Source: Chitinophagaceae bacterium (GTDB taxonomy: Bacteria > Bacteroidota > Bacteroidia > Chitinophagales > Chitinophagaceae). From it: a DNA stretch of 14,234 bases. The stretch's first letter is position 1. Every line of letters begins with the position of its first letter. The stretch lies in the NCBI GenBank assembly GCA_008080615.1, contig VIKJ01000014.1:1-14234 (forward strand), given 5' to 3'. Of the stretch, positions 1-7,692 are shown piece after piece. A program made the translations under genes and the position numbers. Below the pieces are notes generated by a model, which saw nothing but the letters and a program-made list of their open reading frames with translations, did no database searches and was not told where the DNA came from.

Positions 1-1
1 A

Positions 2-817
2 TATGATGCTCTTAGAGTTACAAGCCATAATGGCATCTCTATAATGATGCTCGTTGCATGTATTTCACTATATATTGTATTGAATATCGAAAAAAAAGAG
101 ATTAATTTATTACCTGCATTACTTACCTTGATCATTTCAATCTGGGGTATTGGTAGAGCAGGTATCATTTCAAGTTTGGTCCTTCTGCTTGGTCTTTTAT
201 CCATCAAATTTGTTAAAAGGAAGAAAATTATTGGATTCACTATTGTGATTATCATTATTGGGTCCTTATATATTAATCAAATAACTAATATAATTTTAAA
301 TTCATCCTTTTTTTTTGGTGCGGTAAGTAATTATTTAGCTAAAAGTTCAGTTATGGGACCCGAAGAAAGAATACTTATCTGGGAGAATTATTTTTATAAT
401 TTAGATTATCTCCGTATTCTATTTGGTACCAATGTATTTACTGATCAATGGGCAGAAGGGTTTAGATTGGCCTATAATTATCATAATGCATTTATAGCTC
501 TTCATTCACAAACTGGTTTTATGGGGATAATTATTATGATGATAATAATTATTTCTCTTTTTAAATTTTATAAAACAGATAAAGTTTTTTTCTTTTTATT
601 TCTTACTCTGGTAATTCGTTCCTATACAGATACATTTATTTTCTTTGAGTCGTGGGATTTCATAGCTTACTATTTTATCTTTTATTTTTTAATAGGAATT
701 AAGAATATAGTACCGCGTTCTTTATCTTCAAATCAAGGATATTGGAACACTTTAAAATTGCATAACCGGAAAAATTTAAGCAGTTATGTACGAGCAGAAG
801 TAAGAGATATTAACTGA
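2..817 (+). CDS. O-antigen polymerase/ligase-like membrane protein (Wzy/WaaL superfamily), 5'-partial
   Basis: This is the C-terminal part of a polytopic inner-membrane protein that would polymerise undecaprenyl-linked repeat units or ligate them to an acceptor. The frame is open from base 2, before the first ATG at 44, so the start lies outside the window. The visible 271 residues have about seven hydrophobic segments and the landmarks of the family: an R-x-T-S-H-N-G block (residues 5-11), G-R-A-G (51-54) at the start of a membrane helix, ERILIW (122-127) opening a large periplasmic loop, and a second H-N (161-162) followed by two glycines at about 172 and 175. This R...N, R-x-G and HN...G..G pattern is typical of Wzy_C proteins. 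Sequence alone does not separate polymerase from ligase. Stop is TGA at 815-817, followed by a gene-poor gap. Confidence 0.8.
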   Translation, partial: YDALRVTSHNGISIMMLVACISLYIVLNIEKKEINLLPALLTLIISIWGIGRAGIISSLVLLLGLLSIKFVKRKKIIGFTIVIIIIGSLYINQITNIILNSSFFFGAVSNYLAKSSVMGPEERILIWENYFYNLDYLRILFGTNVFTDQWAEGFRLAYNYHNAFIALHSQTGFMGIIIMMIIIISLFKFYKTDKVFFFLFLTLVIRSYTDTFIFFESWDFIAYYFIFYFLIGIKNIVPRSLSSNQGYWNTLKLHNRKNLSSYVRAEVRDIN

Positions 818-843
818 GGCAACTTCAAAGAGAATGTAATTAG

Positions 844-863
844 TTCGATTAAAAAAAATCGAA
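844..863. repeat. Short hairpin just after the first gene
   Basis: A perfect 7-bp inverted repeat (TTCGATT and AATCGAA) flanks six A residues, 26 bases after the stop codon of the upstream membrane protein. The position suits 3'-end formation of its transcript. There is no T-run downstream and the stem is weak, so a standard intrinsic terminator is not supported. Confidence 0.35.
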
Positions 864-870
864 GAAAAGA

Positions 871-920
871 TTGATAGCTATATCAGTTAAGTTGAAAAGA
901 ATCACACTGAAAGCTATCAA
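871..920. repeat. 9-bp inverted repeat in the gap
   Basis: TTGATAGCT at 871-879 is matched exactly by its reverse complement AGCTATCAA at 912-920, with a 32-base spacer. It could form a long-loop hairpin or be an operator-like site, or the ends of a small lost element. No function can be assigned. Confidence 0.35.
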
Positions 921-1261
921 CTCTCTTTAAGAGGTTTTAGTAGAAATGTATGTGGCACATGATATAAGTTTCATAGAATTACATGATGTGGAATTACTAC
1001 AAATAGATTAATAAAATATCTTAGTCTGTGATATGCGAAGAATATCTTGATGTTTAACTACTGTATGGAAACAGATATTAGTGATTAATGGGGTGCCGTT
1101 ACATGTGTTGAAATTGGAAAAAATGAAAAGAATAAACTTAAATGAAAATTATTATTGCTGCGAACTGCATTTGGAGCAGAGGTCGATCTTTGATAGTTGT
1201 ACAAAGATTAATATGTAGCGGCGGAATCTCGAATCTTAATCAAATTTGACTTTATACCTAG

Positions 1262-2500
1262 ATGAAAGCGAATTATATTTATGAAAAAATAATGACTCCC
1301 ACAAATATTGTGTTATTTTTTCTAATAGTTACCTTGATAAAATTTCCAATTAATTTTTATATAATAAAAACATATTTGTTGATAGAAATTTTAATTACTC
1401 TAAATTTTTTATTTTGGAGTTGGAATAGTACAAAAAAAAATTTAAAACATAATTACTTTTTCAAACATTCACTACTGCTGTCGATTTTGTCTTTTCTATT
1501 AATAATTATCTTGCTTTCAAGGGGTAATACTATAGACAAAGAACTTTACAGATTACTTACGTTTCCTATTTTAATATTTTCCTTTTCTTTATTGGAAGTT
1601 GATTATACTAAAATATTAAAGATTTCTTATTACTTATGTATTATTGCATTTATCTACTTGTTACTTGAAGGATTAGTTGTCAATATAATATTTTATAAAA
1701 TGCATGATTTCAATTTTTTCTCCCATCCATTTTCGTATGCATTACACCAACAGTATGGATCGTTTAAAAGTGATTATTTCGATCAGAGAATGGACTTTTT
1801 TATAAAATACTGGAGACCTCAGGGATTATTTGGGCACCCACATAAGTCATCTTTAGTTATCCCACTTTCTGTTTTATTACTTACATATTTAAAACAATTT
1901 TCACTTGGGCAAAATCAAAAACTATCAATTTCTCAAATGATTTTATTTATAGCAGGCGCTTTTCTGAGTGGTGTAAAGACAACATTATATCTTACCATTA
2001 TTTTTATCATTATTTCGACGATAAAGGGTCAGTACAGATTTAGACTCATTTTAAAAATTGAGTTAATGATTTTATTAGCTGCGCTGTTTTACATAGTATG
2101 GTTTCCCTATATTTTCCCCTCTGTTTTCGATTTAAATCGGTTTTTCATGCAACCAATTGATATTATTTTATTAGGAGCAGGATTTACTGGGAGGGAAGCA
2201 TTCTCCAAATTATATGGATTTTATAATGAATCATTTCTCGCCAGGACTCTCATGCAAATCGGAATCGTTTTTTTTATATTAGGTGTAACACAATTTTTAA
2301 GATTAATCTCTAATAGGTATATAAGTAAAATCGATTTACTAATAATCACTCTTTTATTTTTTCTTACATTTCATTATTTTCTTATTGGAGAGTACTTTAT
2401 AATGATTGTGATCGCTTTGTTGATTAATTATAACAATAAGATGAAATCATTGGTGATACCATATGAAACAGCTCAATCCAACAAAGTGGTCGTTAAATAA
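1262..2500 (+). CDS. O-antigen polymerase/ligase-like membrane protein (Wzy/WaaL type)
   Basis: This 412-residue integral membrane protein has about ten to twelve hydrophobic helices spread over its length. Family landmarks are RPQGLFGHPHKS (185-196), which matches the R-x-x-G-x-x-x-x-P block after the first large loop; SGVK (236-239) at a helix start, in the place of the usual S-x-x-R/K; LLGAGFTG (303-310) in the second large loop; and NESFL followed by QIG (322-334), in the place of the HN...G motif. The expected job is polymerisation of the lipid-linked repeat unit in the periplasm, or ligation of the chain. It follows another protein of the same class, so one may be the polymerase and the other the ligase. 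The start at 1262 lacks a clear ribosome binding site; Met11 (1292) is an alternative. The next gene begins 7 bases after the stop. Confidence 0.75.
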   Translation: MKANYIYEKIMTPTNIVLFFLIVTLIKFPINFYIIKTYLLIEILITLNFLFWSWNSTKKNLKHNYFFKHSLLLSILSFLLIIILLSRGNTIDKELYRLLTFPILIFSFSLLEVDYTKILKISYYLCIIAFIYLLLEGLVVNIIFYKMHDFNFFSHPFSYALHQQYGSFKSDYFDQRMDFFIKYWRPQGLFGHPHKSSLVIPLSVLLLTYLKQFSLGQNQKLSISQMILFIAGAFLSGVKTTLYLTIIFIIISTIKGQYRFRLILKIELMILLAALFYIVWFPYIFPSVFDLNRFFMQPIDIILLGAGFTGREAFSKLYGFYNESFLARTLMQIGIVFFILGVTQFLRLISNRYISKIDLLIITLLFFLTFHYFLIGEYFIMIVIALLINYNNKMKSLVIPYETAQSNKVVVK

Positions 2501-2507
2501 AATTCGA

Positions 2508-3767
2508 ATGAAAAAAGTATTAATCATATCATATTATTGGCCCCCGGCAGGTGGAATTGCTGTTCAGAGATGTTTAAAGTTTGCAAAGTACTTACGTGAG
2601 TATGGCTGGGAGCCCATAATCCATACTCCTGAAAACTCTACTTTGTTAAAAACAAAAATATGGGAGCCTTATAATCTTTTTAAATTTATTACAGGAAAGA
2701 AAAAAGAGGAACGTATTCACAATGTTTTTCTTGAAGAGGATGAACCAACTTTTGCACACAAATTAAGTATCTGGATTCGAGGTAATATCTTCATTCCAGA
2801 CGCGCGTAAGTTTTGGATTCGTCCAAGTGTGAATAACATCATCAAATTTGTTGAAGAAAATCACGTTGACGCTTTATTCACGAATGGGCCGCCTCAATCA
2901 AATCATATGATTGCATATGGAGTAAAAAGGAAATTGGGAATTCCTTGGCATGCTGATTTCCAAGATCCTTGGACCCAAGTTGATTACTTCCCCCAATTAA
3001 TGCTTAATCCCGTCTCAATGATGATACATAAAGTAATGGAGCAGCGCGTCTTTAAAAATGCAGATAAGGTTACGATCTGCAGCAAAACATGGAAAGACGA
3101 TCTTGAATCTATCGGTGCTAAAGATGTTGGCTTAATTGTTTGGGGATATGATGAAGATGATTTCAAAGATATTAAAGTTGAGCTCTCCCCAAAATTTACA
3201 TTAAGCCATTATGGTAGTCTTGGACCGGATAGAAATGCTAAAACTCTGTGGAATGCCTTGTCAATCCTTGTGAAAGAAGATCCTCAATTTAAATGCGATC
3301 TTGAGATTGAACTCGCCGGTTTTATTGGCTATTCAATTACAAAAGAAATTGAATCATTGGGATTGAAAAACAATTTAGTTTTGTTTACTCACTTGAATCG
3401 CCGGGAAACGCTTGAAAGAATGCACCGATCACAAGTCCTATTGCTGATTTTAAATGATATGCCGAATGTCAACGGTCGTTTGCCCGGAAAACTTTTTGAA
3501 TATCTTGCCGCTAGAAGACCAATATTAGTAATTGGTCCCGATGAAAGTGACGCGTCCGAAATTATTCATGGTGTGAATGCCGGTTACACTTGCGGATTTA
3601 ACGATTTAGAAAAAACAGTTGCTACTGTCAGAGACCTATATGCAAAGTTTAAACAAGGGAATCTACTTCCTAGTGAAAACGATATTTCGCAGTATTCAAA
3701 TAGAAATTTAACTAAGAAGCTTGCCGATTTTCTGGATCAAATAGTAAATGAAAAGACATCGAAGTAA
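2508..3767 (+). CDS. Glycosyltransferase family 4 (GT-B fold)
   Basis: A cytoplasmic GT-B glycosyltransferase that would add one sugar from a nucleotide-sugar donor to the undecaprenyl-linked repeat unit. From the ATG at 2508 it has 419 residues. The N-terminal acceptor domain opens with MKKVLIISYYWPPAGG, where the glycine-rich loop follows the first strand, then VQRCLKFAKYL and GWEPII, a pattern common in Bacteroidota and relatives. The C-terminal donor domain shows a GS-x-G-P-x-R-N type loop after a short strand (SHYGSLGPDRNAK) and the donor-binding segment LPGKLFEYLAARRPIL near the end. The reading frame is open to an ATG at 2463, inside the upstream gene, but the first strand of the fold starts at 2508, just 7 bases after the upstream stop, so I chose that. 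No Shine-Dalgarno sequence is visible. Sugar specificity cannot be read. Confidence 0.85.
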   Translation: MKKVLIISYYWPPAGGIAVQRCLKFAKYLREYGWEPIIHTPENSTLLKTKIWEPYNLFKFITGKKKEERIHNVFLEEDEPTFAHKLSIWIRGNIFIPDARKFWIRPSVNNIIKFVEENHVDALFTNGPPQSNHMIAYGVKRKLGIPWHADFQDPWTQVDYFPQLMLNPVSMMIHKVMEQRVFKNADKVTICSKTWKDDLESIGAKDVGLIVWGYDEDDFKDIKVELSPKFTLSHYGSLGPDRNAKTLWNALSILVKEDPQFKCDLEIELAGFIGYSITKEIESLGLKNNLVLFTHLNRRETLERMHRSQVLLLILNDMPNVNGRLPGKLFEYLAARRPILVIGPDESDASEIIHGVNAGYTCGFNDLEKTVATVRDLYAKFKQGNLLPSENDISQYSNRNLTKKLADFLDQIVNEKTSK

Positions 3768-3960
3768 TTTGCTTTTTGATGACGCTGTTGGTAGCGACTA
3801 AGTAATATTCCTTCCCATACTTTGCATAATGATATTTTGATTGTGAGTTCTATTACCACTTATTATTGATATTCATCAAATCTACCGGTTGAAACCAGAT
3901 TTAATAATGCAAGCAAATGCAATTGGTAACAATCTCTAATTTGAAATCTCAAAATAGCTC

Positions 3961-4101
3961 ATGAAGATAATACTCAGCTATTTGCACTCATCTCAAAAGA
4001 AAATTTTAGAACTGACAACTCGTTTTGATCATTGGGGATTTAATCGCGACAGAAAATTCTTTCAAGTTATTATTTGTTTCTGGAGCGAAAGAACAGTCTA
4101 G
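3961..4101 (+). other. Unassigned 46-codon ORF, possibly a gene remnant
   Basis: An ATG-started frame reads MKIILSYLHSSQKKILELTT and continues to a TAG at 4099-4101. I do not recognise it. The hydrophobic first strand (KIIL) followed by mixed polar residues could be the first part of a lost glycosyltransferase-like gene, but such short frames arise by chance in AT-rich DNA. No ribosome binding site is visible. It sits upstream of the decayed transposase gene in a stretch otherwise without coding signal. Confidence 0.2.
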
Positions 4102-4168
4102 TTTGTGAAATTTAAATTACCCGATTATACGTACAAAATAGTTTTTACAGATAGTGTTTGACCATAAT

Positions 4169-4200
4169 GACATGCCAATAAAAATGAATCCAATTGTTCA
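4169..4200. mobile_element. Possible left terminal end of a decayed IS3-type element
   Basis: The stretch from TGACATGCC to the TGTTCA-like end lies 22 bases before the orfA remnant. Its TGAC...CC...AAAAATG pattern resembles the left terminal repeat of IS3-family elements, which commonly sits a few tens of bases before orfA. No matching right end was found, which fits a truncated copy. The assignment is from remembered family patterns and is tentative. Confidence 0.3.
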
Positions 4201-4221
4201 ATTTAGATACAAAGAAATGTG

Positions 4222-4440
4222 ATGAGCAAAAAGAGATATAACGCAAAACAGATTATCTGCAGACTATTTGAGGAAGATGTGCTTTAGAATAAATTTGAAT
4301 CTATAGAAATGATTTTCCGTCAGTTAGGAGTACTGGTCAGACATATTAGCGATGGCGAAAAAAGTACGGTGGAATAAGTGGATTAAGCAAATCGGATGTA
4401 AGAATTAAAACAGAATAATTATGCGAATGTTGCTTAAAAT
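4222..4440 (+). pseudogene. Decayed IS3-family transposase OrfA (helix-turn-helix protein)
   Basis: The frame from ATG 4222 reads MSKKRYNAKQIICRL, then EEDVL, a TAG stop, ESIEMIFRQLGV, closely following the Transposase_8/OrfA pattern (KKRYTAEQII.KLREAEVL...GKSI.EVCRQLG). After GV the match moves to the +2 frame near 4341, where TY-stop-RWRKKYGG and SKSDVR continue the conserved TYYRWRKKYGG block. Further downstream only scattered matches to the leucine-zipper part are left, again in shifted frames. At least two nonsense codons and one frameshift make it non-functional. No orfB (DDE integrase) remnant is recognisable in the following 230 bases, so this is a fragment. OrfA normally binds the IS ends and is fused to OrfB by programmed frameshifting. 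Confidence 0.75.
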
Positions 4441-4559
4441 GTATCAATATTTTTTGACATTAATGCGTCATTTTTTGTTAGTGCATTACAATGGAGAATT
4501 TAGGATTGCCGAATAACATCTTCAGTCGTATTTAGAGGAGGTTGAAACTATCATTCTAC

Positions 4560-4589
4560 ATGTAGTAATTCACTATGTAGTAATTCACT
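4560..4589. repeat. Perfect 15-bp tandem duplication
   Basis: The unit ATGTAGTAATTCACT occurs twice back to back (4560-4574 and 4575-4589). A 10-bp palindrome, CTACATGTAG, overlaps the left edge at 4556-4565. It may be a replication-slippage product or a trace of element excision. It lies about 90 bases upstream of the GT2 gene start. Confidence 0.8.
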
Positions 4590-4610
4590 TTTCTCAACTT
4601 CTAATGCACT

Positions 4611-4640
4611 TTGAATTTGTAATATTATGAAAAATATAAT
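4611..4640 (+). promoter_or_regulatory. Possible sigma70-type promoter before the GT2 gene
   Basis: TTGAAT (4611-4616) and TATAAT (4635-4640) are separated by 18 bases and end 35 bases before the ATG at 4676. The upstream 900 bases have no gene, so the GT2 gene either needs its own promoter or relies on read-through. In DNA this AT-rich such matches occur by chance, and Bacteroidota use a different promoter consensus, so the call is weak. Confidence 0.25.
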
Positions 4641-4675
4641 CAGATGAAGTATAGTATAATTAAATTTTTTAGCAG

Positions 4676-5392
4676 ATGAAAATCTCCGTTTGTATGGCTG
4701 CCTTTAATGGTGCCAAGTATATCAAACGCCAACTTTCATCAATTTTAAATCAACTTGGTCCAAATGATCAATTAATTGTGGTAGATGATTGCTCGTCAGA
4801 TGATACAGTTAAGATTATTAATAGTTTCAAGGATGTAAGAATACAATTGTATCTAAATGAAGTTAATGTTGGAGCTGGTAGAACTTTTGATCGAGCACTT
4901 CATCTTGCTGATGGTGATTTAATTTTTCTTAGCGATCAAGACGATAGATGGTTTGATAACAAAATATCCTTCATCTCTAAAACATTCTCTACACAAGAAG
5001 TAGATTTGATTGTACATGATGCTGTTATAGTTAAAGGAAGCCAAATCATTAGCCCATCTCTGTTCAAAATAAAGAGTAGTTCAACAGGAATAGTGAAAAA
5101 TATTATTCATAATTCCTATACTGGGTGTTGCATGGCGTTTAATAAAGATATTCTCGGTAAAGTACTTCCAATATCTCCCCAAATAGGAATATATCATGAT
5201 GCTTGGATTGGCATATTAGCAGAATGCTATGGTTATAAAACAGCTTTTGTTCGAGTCCCATTAATTGAATTTAATAGACATGATGAAAATGCATCTGCAA
5301 TGAAAAGAAGGAATTTGATTTATGGTCTAACGGAACGAATTGTTTTAATATTATCACTGTTAAATCACCTAATAAGGAAATTTATATTGTGA
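4676..5392 (+). CDS. Glycosyltransferase family 2 (GT-A fold, rhamnosyltransferase-like)
   Basis: A 238-residue GT-A enzyme that would add a sugar to the growing lipid-linked repeat unit on the cytoplasmic face. The N-terminus MKISVCMAAFNGAKYI is the classic first strand and loop; VVDDCSSDDT (35-44) holds the nucleotide-binding aspartates, and SDQDD (86-90) contains the DxD-type metal site. GCCMAFN and a later HDAW motif are the acceptor-side and catalytic-base region typical of GT2 enzymes annotated as rhamnosyltransferases (RfbF/WbbL-like); that substrate is only a suggestion. The C-terminus ends in a hydrophobic, basic helix that may rest on the membrane. The ATG at 4676 is right for the fold, though no Shine-Dalgarno sequence is seen. 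It stands alone between the IS debris and the next GT, 60-90 bases downstream. Confidence 0.85.
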   Translation: MKISVCMAAFNGAKYIKRQLSSILNQLGPNDQLIVVDDCSSDDTVKIINSFKDVRIQLYLNEVNVGAGRTFDRALHLADGDLIFLSDQDDRWFDNKISFISKTFSTQEVDLIVHDAVIVKGSQIISPSLFKIKSSSTGIVKNIIHNSYTGCCMAFNKDILGKVLPISPQIGIYHDAWIGILAECYGYKTAFVRVPLIEFNRHDENASAMKRRNLIYGLTERIVLILSLLNHLIRKFIL

Positions 5393-5485
5393 AGTAACTA
5401 CCTATTTCGCAACTCAATCTATACACAATAGGGATGAAAAAAACATAAGTAAATTTTGAACTGTGAAGATAACCTAGATCAAAAA

Positions 5486-6697
5486 ATGATTTATATGGAG
5501 AAAAAACTAAACAATTATCCTCTAAAAGGAATTAAAATAGCGCGTGTTTCAACCGTCCCTTTTTTCGTTGTTACTCAATTAAAAACGCAATTGCATTATT
5601 TAAAGGACGCCGGTGCATATGTGGTAATTATTACATCTCCTGGGATTGAAATTTCGCAAATTGAGTTAAATGACAAATTAAAATATAAATCAATTACGAT
5701 TTCACGCAGGATTAATCTCCTCAAAGATTTAATAGCTCTAATTCGGCTTTACGGTTACTTGAGTAAAGAAAAATTTAATATTATTCATTCAACAACACCT
5801 AAAGCCGGTCTTTTAACCGCGATAGCTGGATTTCTTGCAAATATACCTGTACGAGTTCATACTTTTACAGGACAACAATGGGAGACATTGGCAAACCCAA
5901 TGCGTTATGTATCTAGAATTAGTGACAAAATAATTGGTTTATTAAATACACATTGTTATGCAGATAGTGAAAGTCAGAAACAATTTCTGGTGAGCGAAAG
6001 AATTATTTCGCCTAAAAAAATTGGTGTAATTGGAAATGGGTCACTTGGGGGGGTCGATTTAAAGAGATTTTCGAAAAGAAATTATTCACAACCTAAGATT
6101 AATATTATTAGAAATGAATTAAAATTAGAAGCAAATTCATTTGTTATTCTTTATGTAGGTAGAATTACAAAAGACAAAGGCATAAACGAACTGCTTTATT
6201 CCTTTAGAAAATTAATCAGTGTAGGAAAAAATGTCGAATTGTTATTAATAGGTCCGACTGATAAAGATTTTGGGATGAGAGAAACTATTTCGCTTGAAAC
6301 AATAAGTGGTGATTCTAAAATTCACTATATAGGATATTGCACAAATCCTGAAAAATATATGGCAATAGCTAATGTTTTTTGTTTACCAAGTTATCGAGAA
6401 GGATTTGGGACTACCGTTATAGAGGCTGCTGGCATGGAATTACCAACAGTAGGAACAAAAATAAAAGGTTTGATTGATGCAGTAGAGAATAATGTTACTG
6501 GAATACTTGTAGAACCGCAAAGTGGTGATGCTCTTTTTAATGCTTTTATTGCACTTTTAGATAATCCTGTAAAACTAAAAGAAATGGGAATCGCTGCAAG
6601 GCACAGATGTAAAAATTTATATGATTCAAACACTATTAACTCAAGTCTAGTAAAAGAGTATTCTAGATTATTGAATATCCTAGAAAAAAAATGTTAA
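5486..6697 (+). CDS. Glycosyltransferase family 4 (GT-B fold)
   Basis: A GT-B glycosyltransferase for repeat-unit assembly, about 403 residues from the ATG at 5486. The N-domain has IKIARVSTVPFF as first strand and loop, then HSTTPKAGLL and PVRVHTFTGQ, a segment typical of GT4 enzymes of the PglA/CapM kind. The C-domain has LYVGRITKDKGI (strand plus the donor-phosphate-binding R and K), and REGFGTTVIEAAG, which contains the E-x7-E motif of the family. Starts at TTG 5456, ATG 5486 and ATG 5495 are all possible; none has a convincing ribosome binding site, and I chose the first ATG. It overlaps the next gene by 7 bases, so translation is probably coupled. The donor sugar is unknown. Confidence 0.85.
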   Translation: MIYMEKKLNNYPLKGIKIARVSTVPFFVVTQLKTQLHYLKDAGAYVVIITSPGIEISQIELNDKLKYKSITISRRINLLKDLIALIRLYGYLSKEKFNIIHSTTPKAGLLTAIAGFLANIPVRVHTFTGQQWETLANPMRYVSRISDKIIGLLNTHCYADSESQKQFLVSERIISPKKIGVIGNGSLGGVDLKRFSKRNYSQPKINIIRNELKLEANSFVILYVGRITKDKGINELLYSFRKLISVGKNVELLLIGPTDKDFGMRETISLETISGDSKIHYIGYCTNPEKYMAIANVFCLPSYREGFGTTVIEAAGMELPTVGTKIKGLIDAVENNVTGILVEPQSGDALFNAFIALLDNPVKLKEMGIAARHRCKNLYDSNTINSSLVKEYSRLLNILEKKC

Positions 6698-7677
6698 AAA
6701 ATATTCTTATTACTGGCGCTTACGGATTTATAGGGACGAATCTTGCATATCGTCTCTCACTAAATGACGATAATTATATTATTGCATTAGATATTACTGA
6801 GAGAAATAAAACTCTCTATAACAGTTATTATTCGTGGGAGAATTTCGAGAAGATTGATTGGGATAGTATCGATACAATAATTCATTTAGCCGGAAAAGTA
6901 CATGATACAAAAAATACTTCGAATAGACAATCATATTTTGACATTAATTTCGGACTTACGAAATTAATTTTTGATAAATTTATACGTTCTAAAGCAATTA
7001 AGTTTATTTTCTTTAGTTCTGTAAAGGCAGTAGCAGATTCAGTGCATGGAGATATACTTACCGAAGATGTTTCTCCAAACCCGCAGACTGCTTACGGTAA
7101 ATCTAAACTAGAGGCAGAGAAATACATTCTTGGTGAGTTGCAGAAGTGGAATGAAGAAGGAACTTTGAAAGGTAGTGATAAGGAGTGGAAGAAAGTATAT
7201 ATACTGCGCCCATGTATGATACATGGTGAAGGAAATAAAGGGAATCTTAATCTTCTATATAATTTTGTAAAAAAAGGTTTACCATACCCGTTAGGCAACT
7301 TTGAAAACAAACGGTCATTTATATCCATTGATAATTTGTTTTTTTTACTTAAAAATTTAATTTATATGGAATATGTTACACCCGGAATATATAATATTGC
7401 TGATGATCAACCGATTTCCACAAACGACTTAATAAAACTAATTGCAAAAAGCTTAGATAAAGAGGGGAAAATTATTTATTTAAATAAATCGTTTATTTAT
7501 TCTATTGCCAGGATAGCAGATAGTTTAAGTATTCCTGTTAATAGTGAAACATTGAAGAAATTAACTGAATCCTATGTTGTGTCAAATCAGAAAATAAAGA
7601 ATGCTATTGGGGTAAAGCAACTTCCAATTAATGTAGAGGCAGGTTTGATGAAAACCTTAAAATCATTCCGAATATAG
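6691..7677 (+). CDS. NAD-dependent epimerase/reductase (extended SDR), probably acting on a UDP-HexNAc derivative
   Basis: A 328-residue extended short-chain dehydrogenase. It shows the GAYGFIG nucleotide-binding loop (9-15), HLAGK (65-69), the catalytic serine region SSVKAVAD (109-116) and the YGKSK catalytic Y-x3-K (Y135, K139). LRPCMIHGEGNKGN and the KRSFISIDN segment are hallmarks of a subfamily that occurs next to PglC/WcaJ-like transferases and is often annotated as UDP-GlcNAc/UDP-glucose 4-epimerase; WbpV and WreQ, the 4-keto reductases for FucNAc/QuiNAc synthesis, are related. With a 4,6-dehydratase two genes downstream, reduction of UDP-4-keto-6-deoxy-GlcNAc is an attractive role, but 4-epimerisation remains possible. 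Residues about 149-165 look longer and more polar than in relatives I recall. It overlaps the upstream GT4 by 7 bases; the transferase starts 15 bases downstream. Confidence 0.85.
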   Translation: MLKNILITGAYGFIGTNLAYRLSLNDDNYIIALDITERNKTLYNSYYSWENFEKIDWDSIDTIIHLAGKVHDTKNTSNRQSYFDINFGLTKLIFDKFIRSKAIKFIFFSSVKAVADSVHGDILTEDVSPNPQTAYGKSKLEAEKYILGELQKWNEEGTLKGSDKEWKKVYILRPCMIHGEGNKGNLNLLYNFVKKGLPYPLGNFENKRSFISIDNLFFLLKNLIYMEYVTPGIYNIADDQPISTNDLIKLIAKSLDKEGKIIYLNKSFIYSIARIADSLSIPVNSETLKKLTESYVVSNQKIKNAIGVKQLPINVEAGLMKTLKSFRI

Positions 7678-7692
7678 TAAGTTTCCTAACTC

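Larger units (their letters stand above)
818..1261. other. Gene-poor gap, possibly decayed coding sequence
   Basis: All six frames are broken at short intervals and I recognise no complete gene. The longest suggestive piece is a 35-codon ORF at 1142-1249 beginning MKIIIAANCIW. Its opening resembles the first beta-strand of a nucleotide-sugar enzyme or glycosyltransferase, but it stops at once and may be chance. Two inverted repeats lie at the left end: TTCGATT/AATCGAA (844-850 and 857-863) and TTGATAGCT/AGCTATCAA (871-879 and 912-920). Neither is followed by a T-run. For a tightly packed polysaccharide cluster, a gap of over 400 bp suggests gene loss; this is inference. Confidence 0.4.
3768..4675. 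other. Degenerate 0.9-kb region with IS debris
   Basis: No intact gene is present in about 900 bases. The region holds a 46-codon ORF (3961-4101), a possible IS left end (about 4169), a decayed IS3-type orfA (4222-4440), a perfect 15-bp tandem duplication (4560-4589) and a possible promoter before the next gene. The stretch 3768-3960 shows nothing I can identify. The content suggests insertion, decay and partial deletion of one or more elements between two glycosyltransferase genes. Confidence 0.6.

Noticed and set aside
844..863. Intrinsic terminator after the first gene
   Set aside because: The hairpin is AT-rich and lacks a downstream T-run on either strand.
1142..1249. MKIIIAANCIW frame as a true small gene
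   Set aside because: Only 35 codons, no ribosome binding site, and the sequence after the first strand does not follow any known fold; kept only as a possible remnant.
2463..2507. Upstream extension of the first GT4 gene to the ATG at 2463
   Set aside because: It would overlap the upstream gene by 38 bases and add residues before the first strand of the fold; the ATG at 2508 fits the family start.
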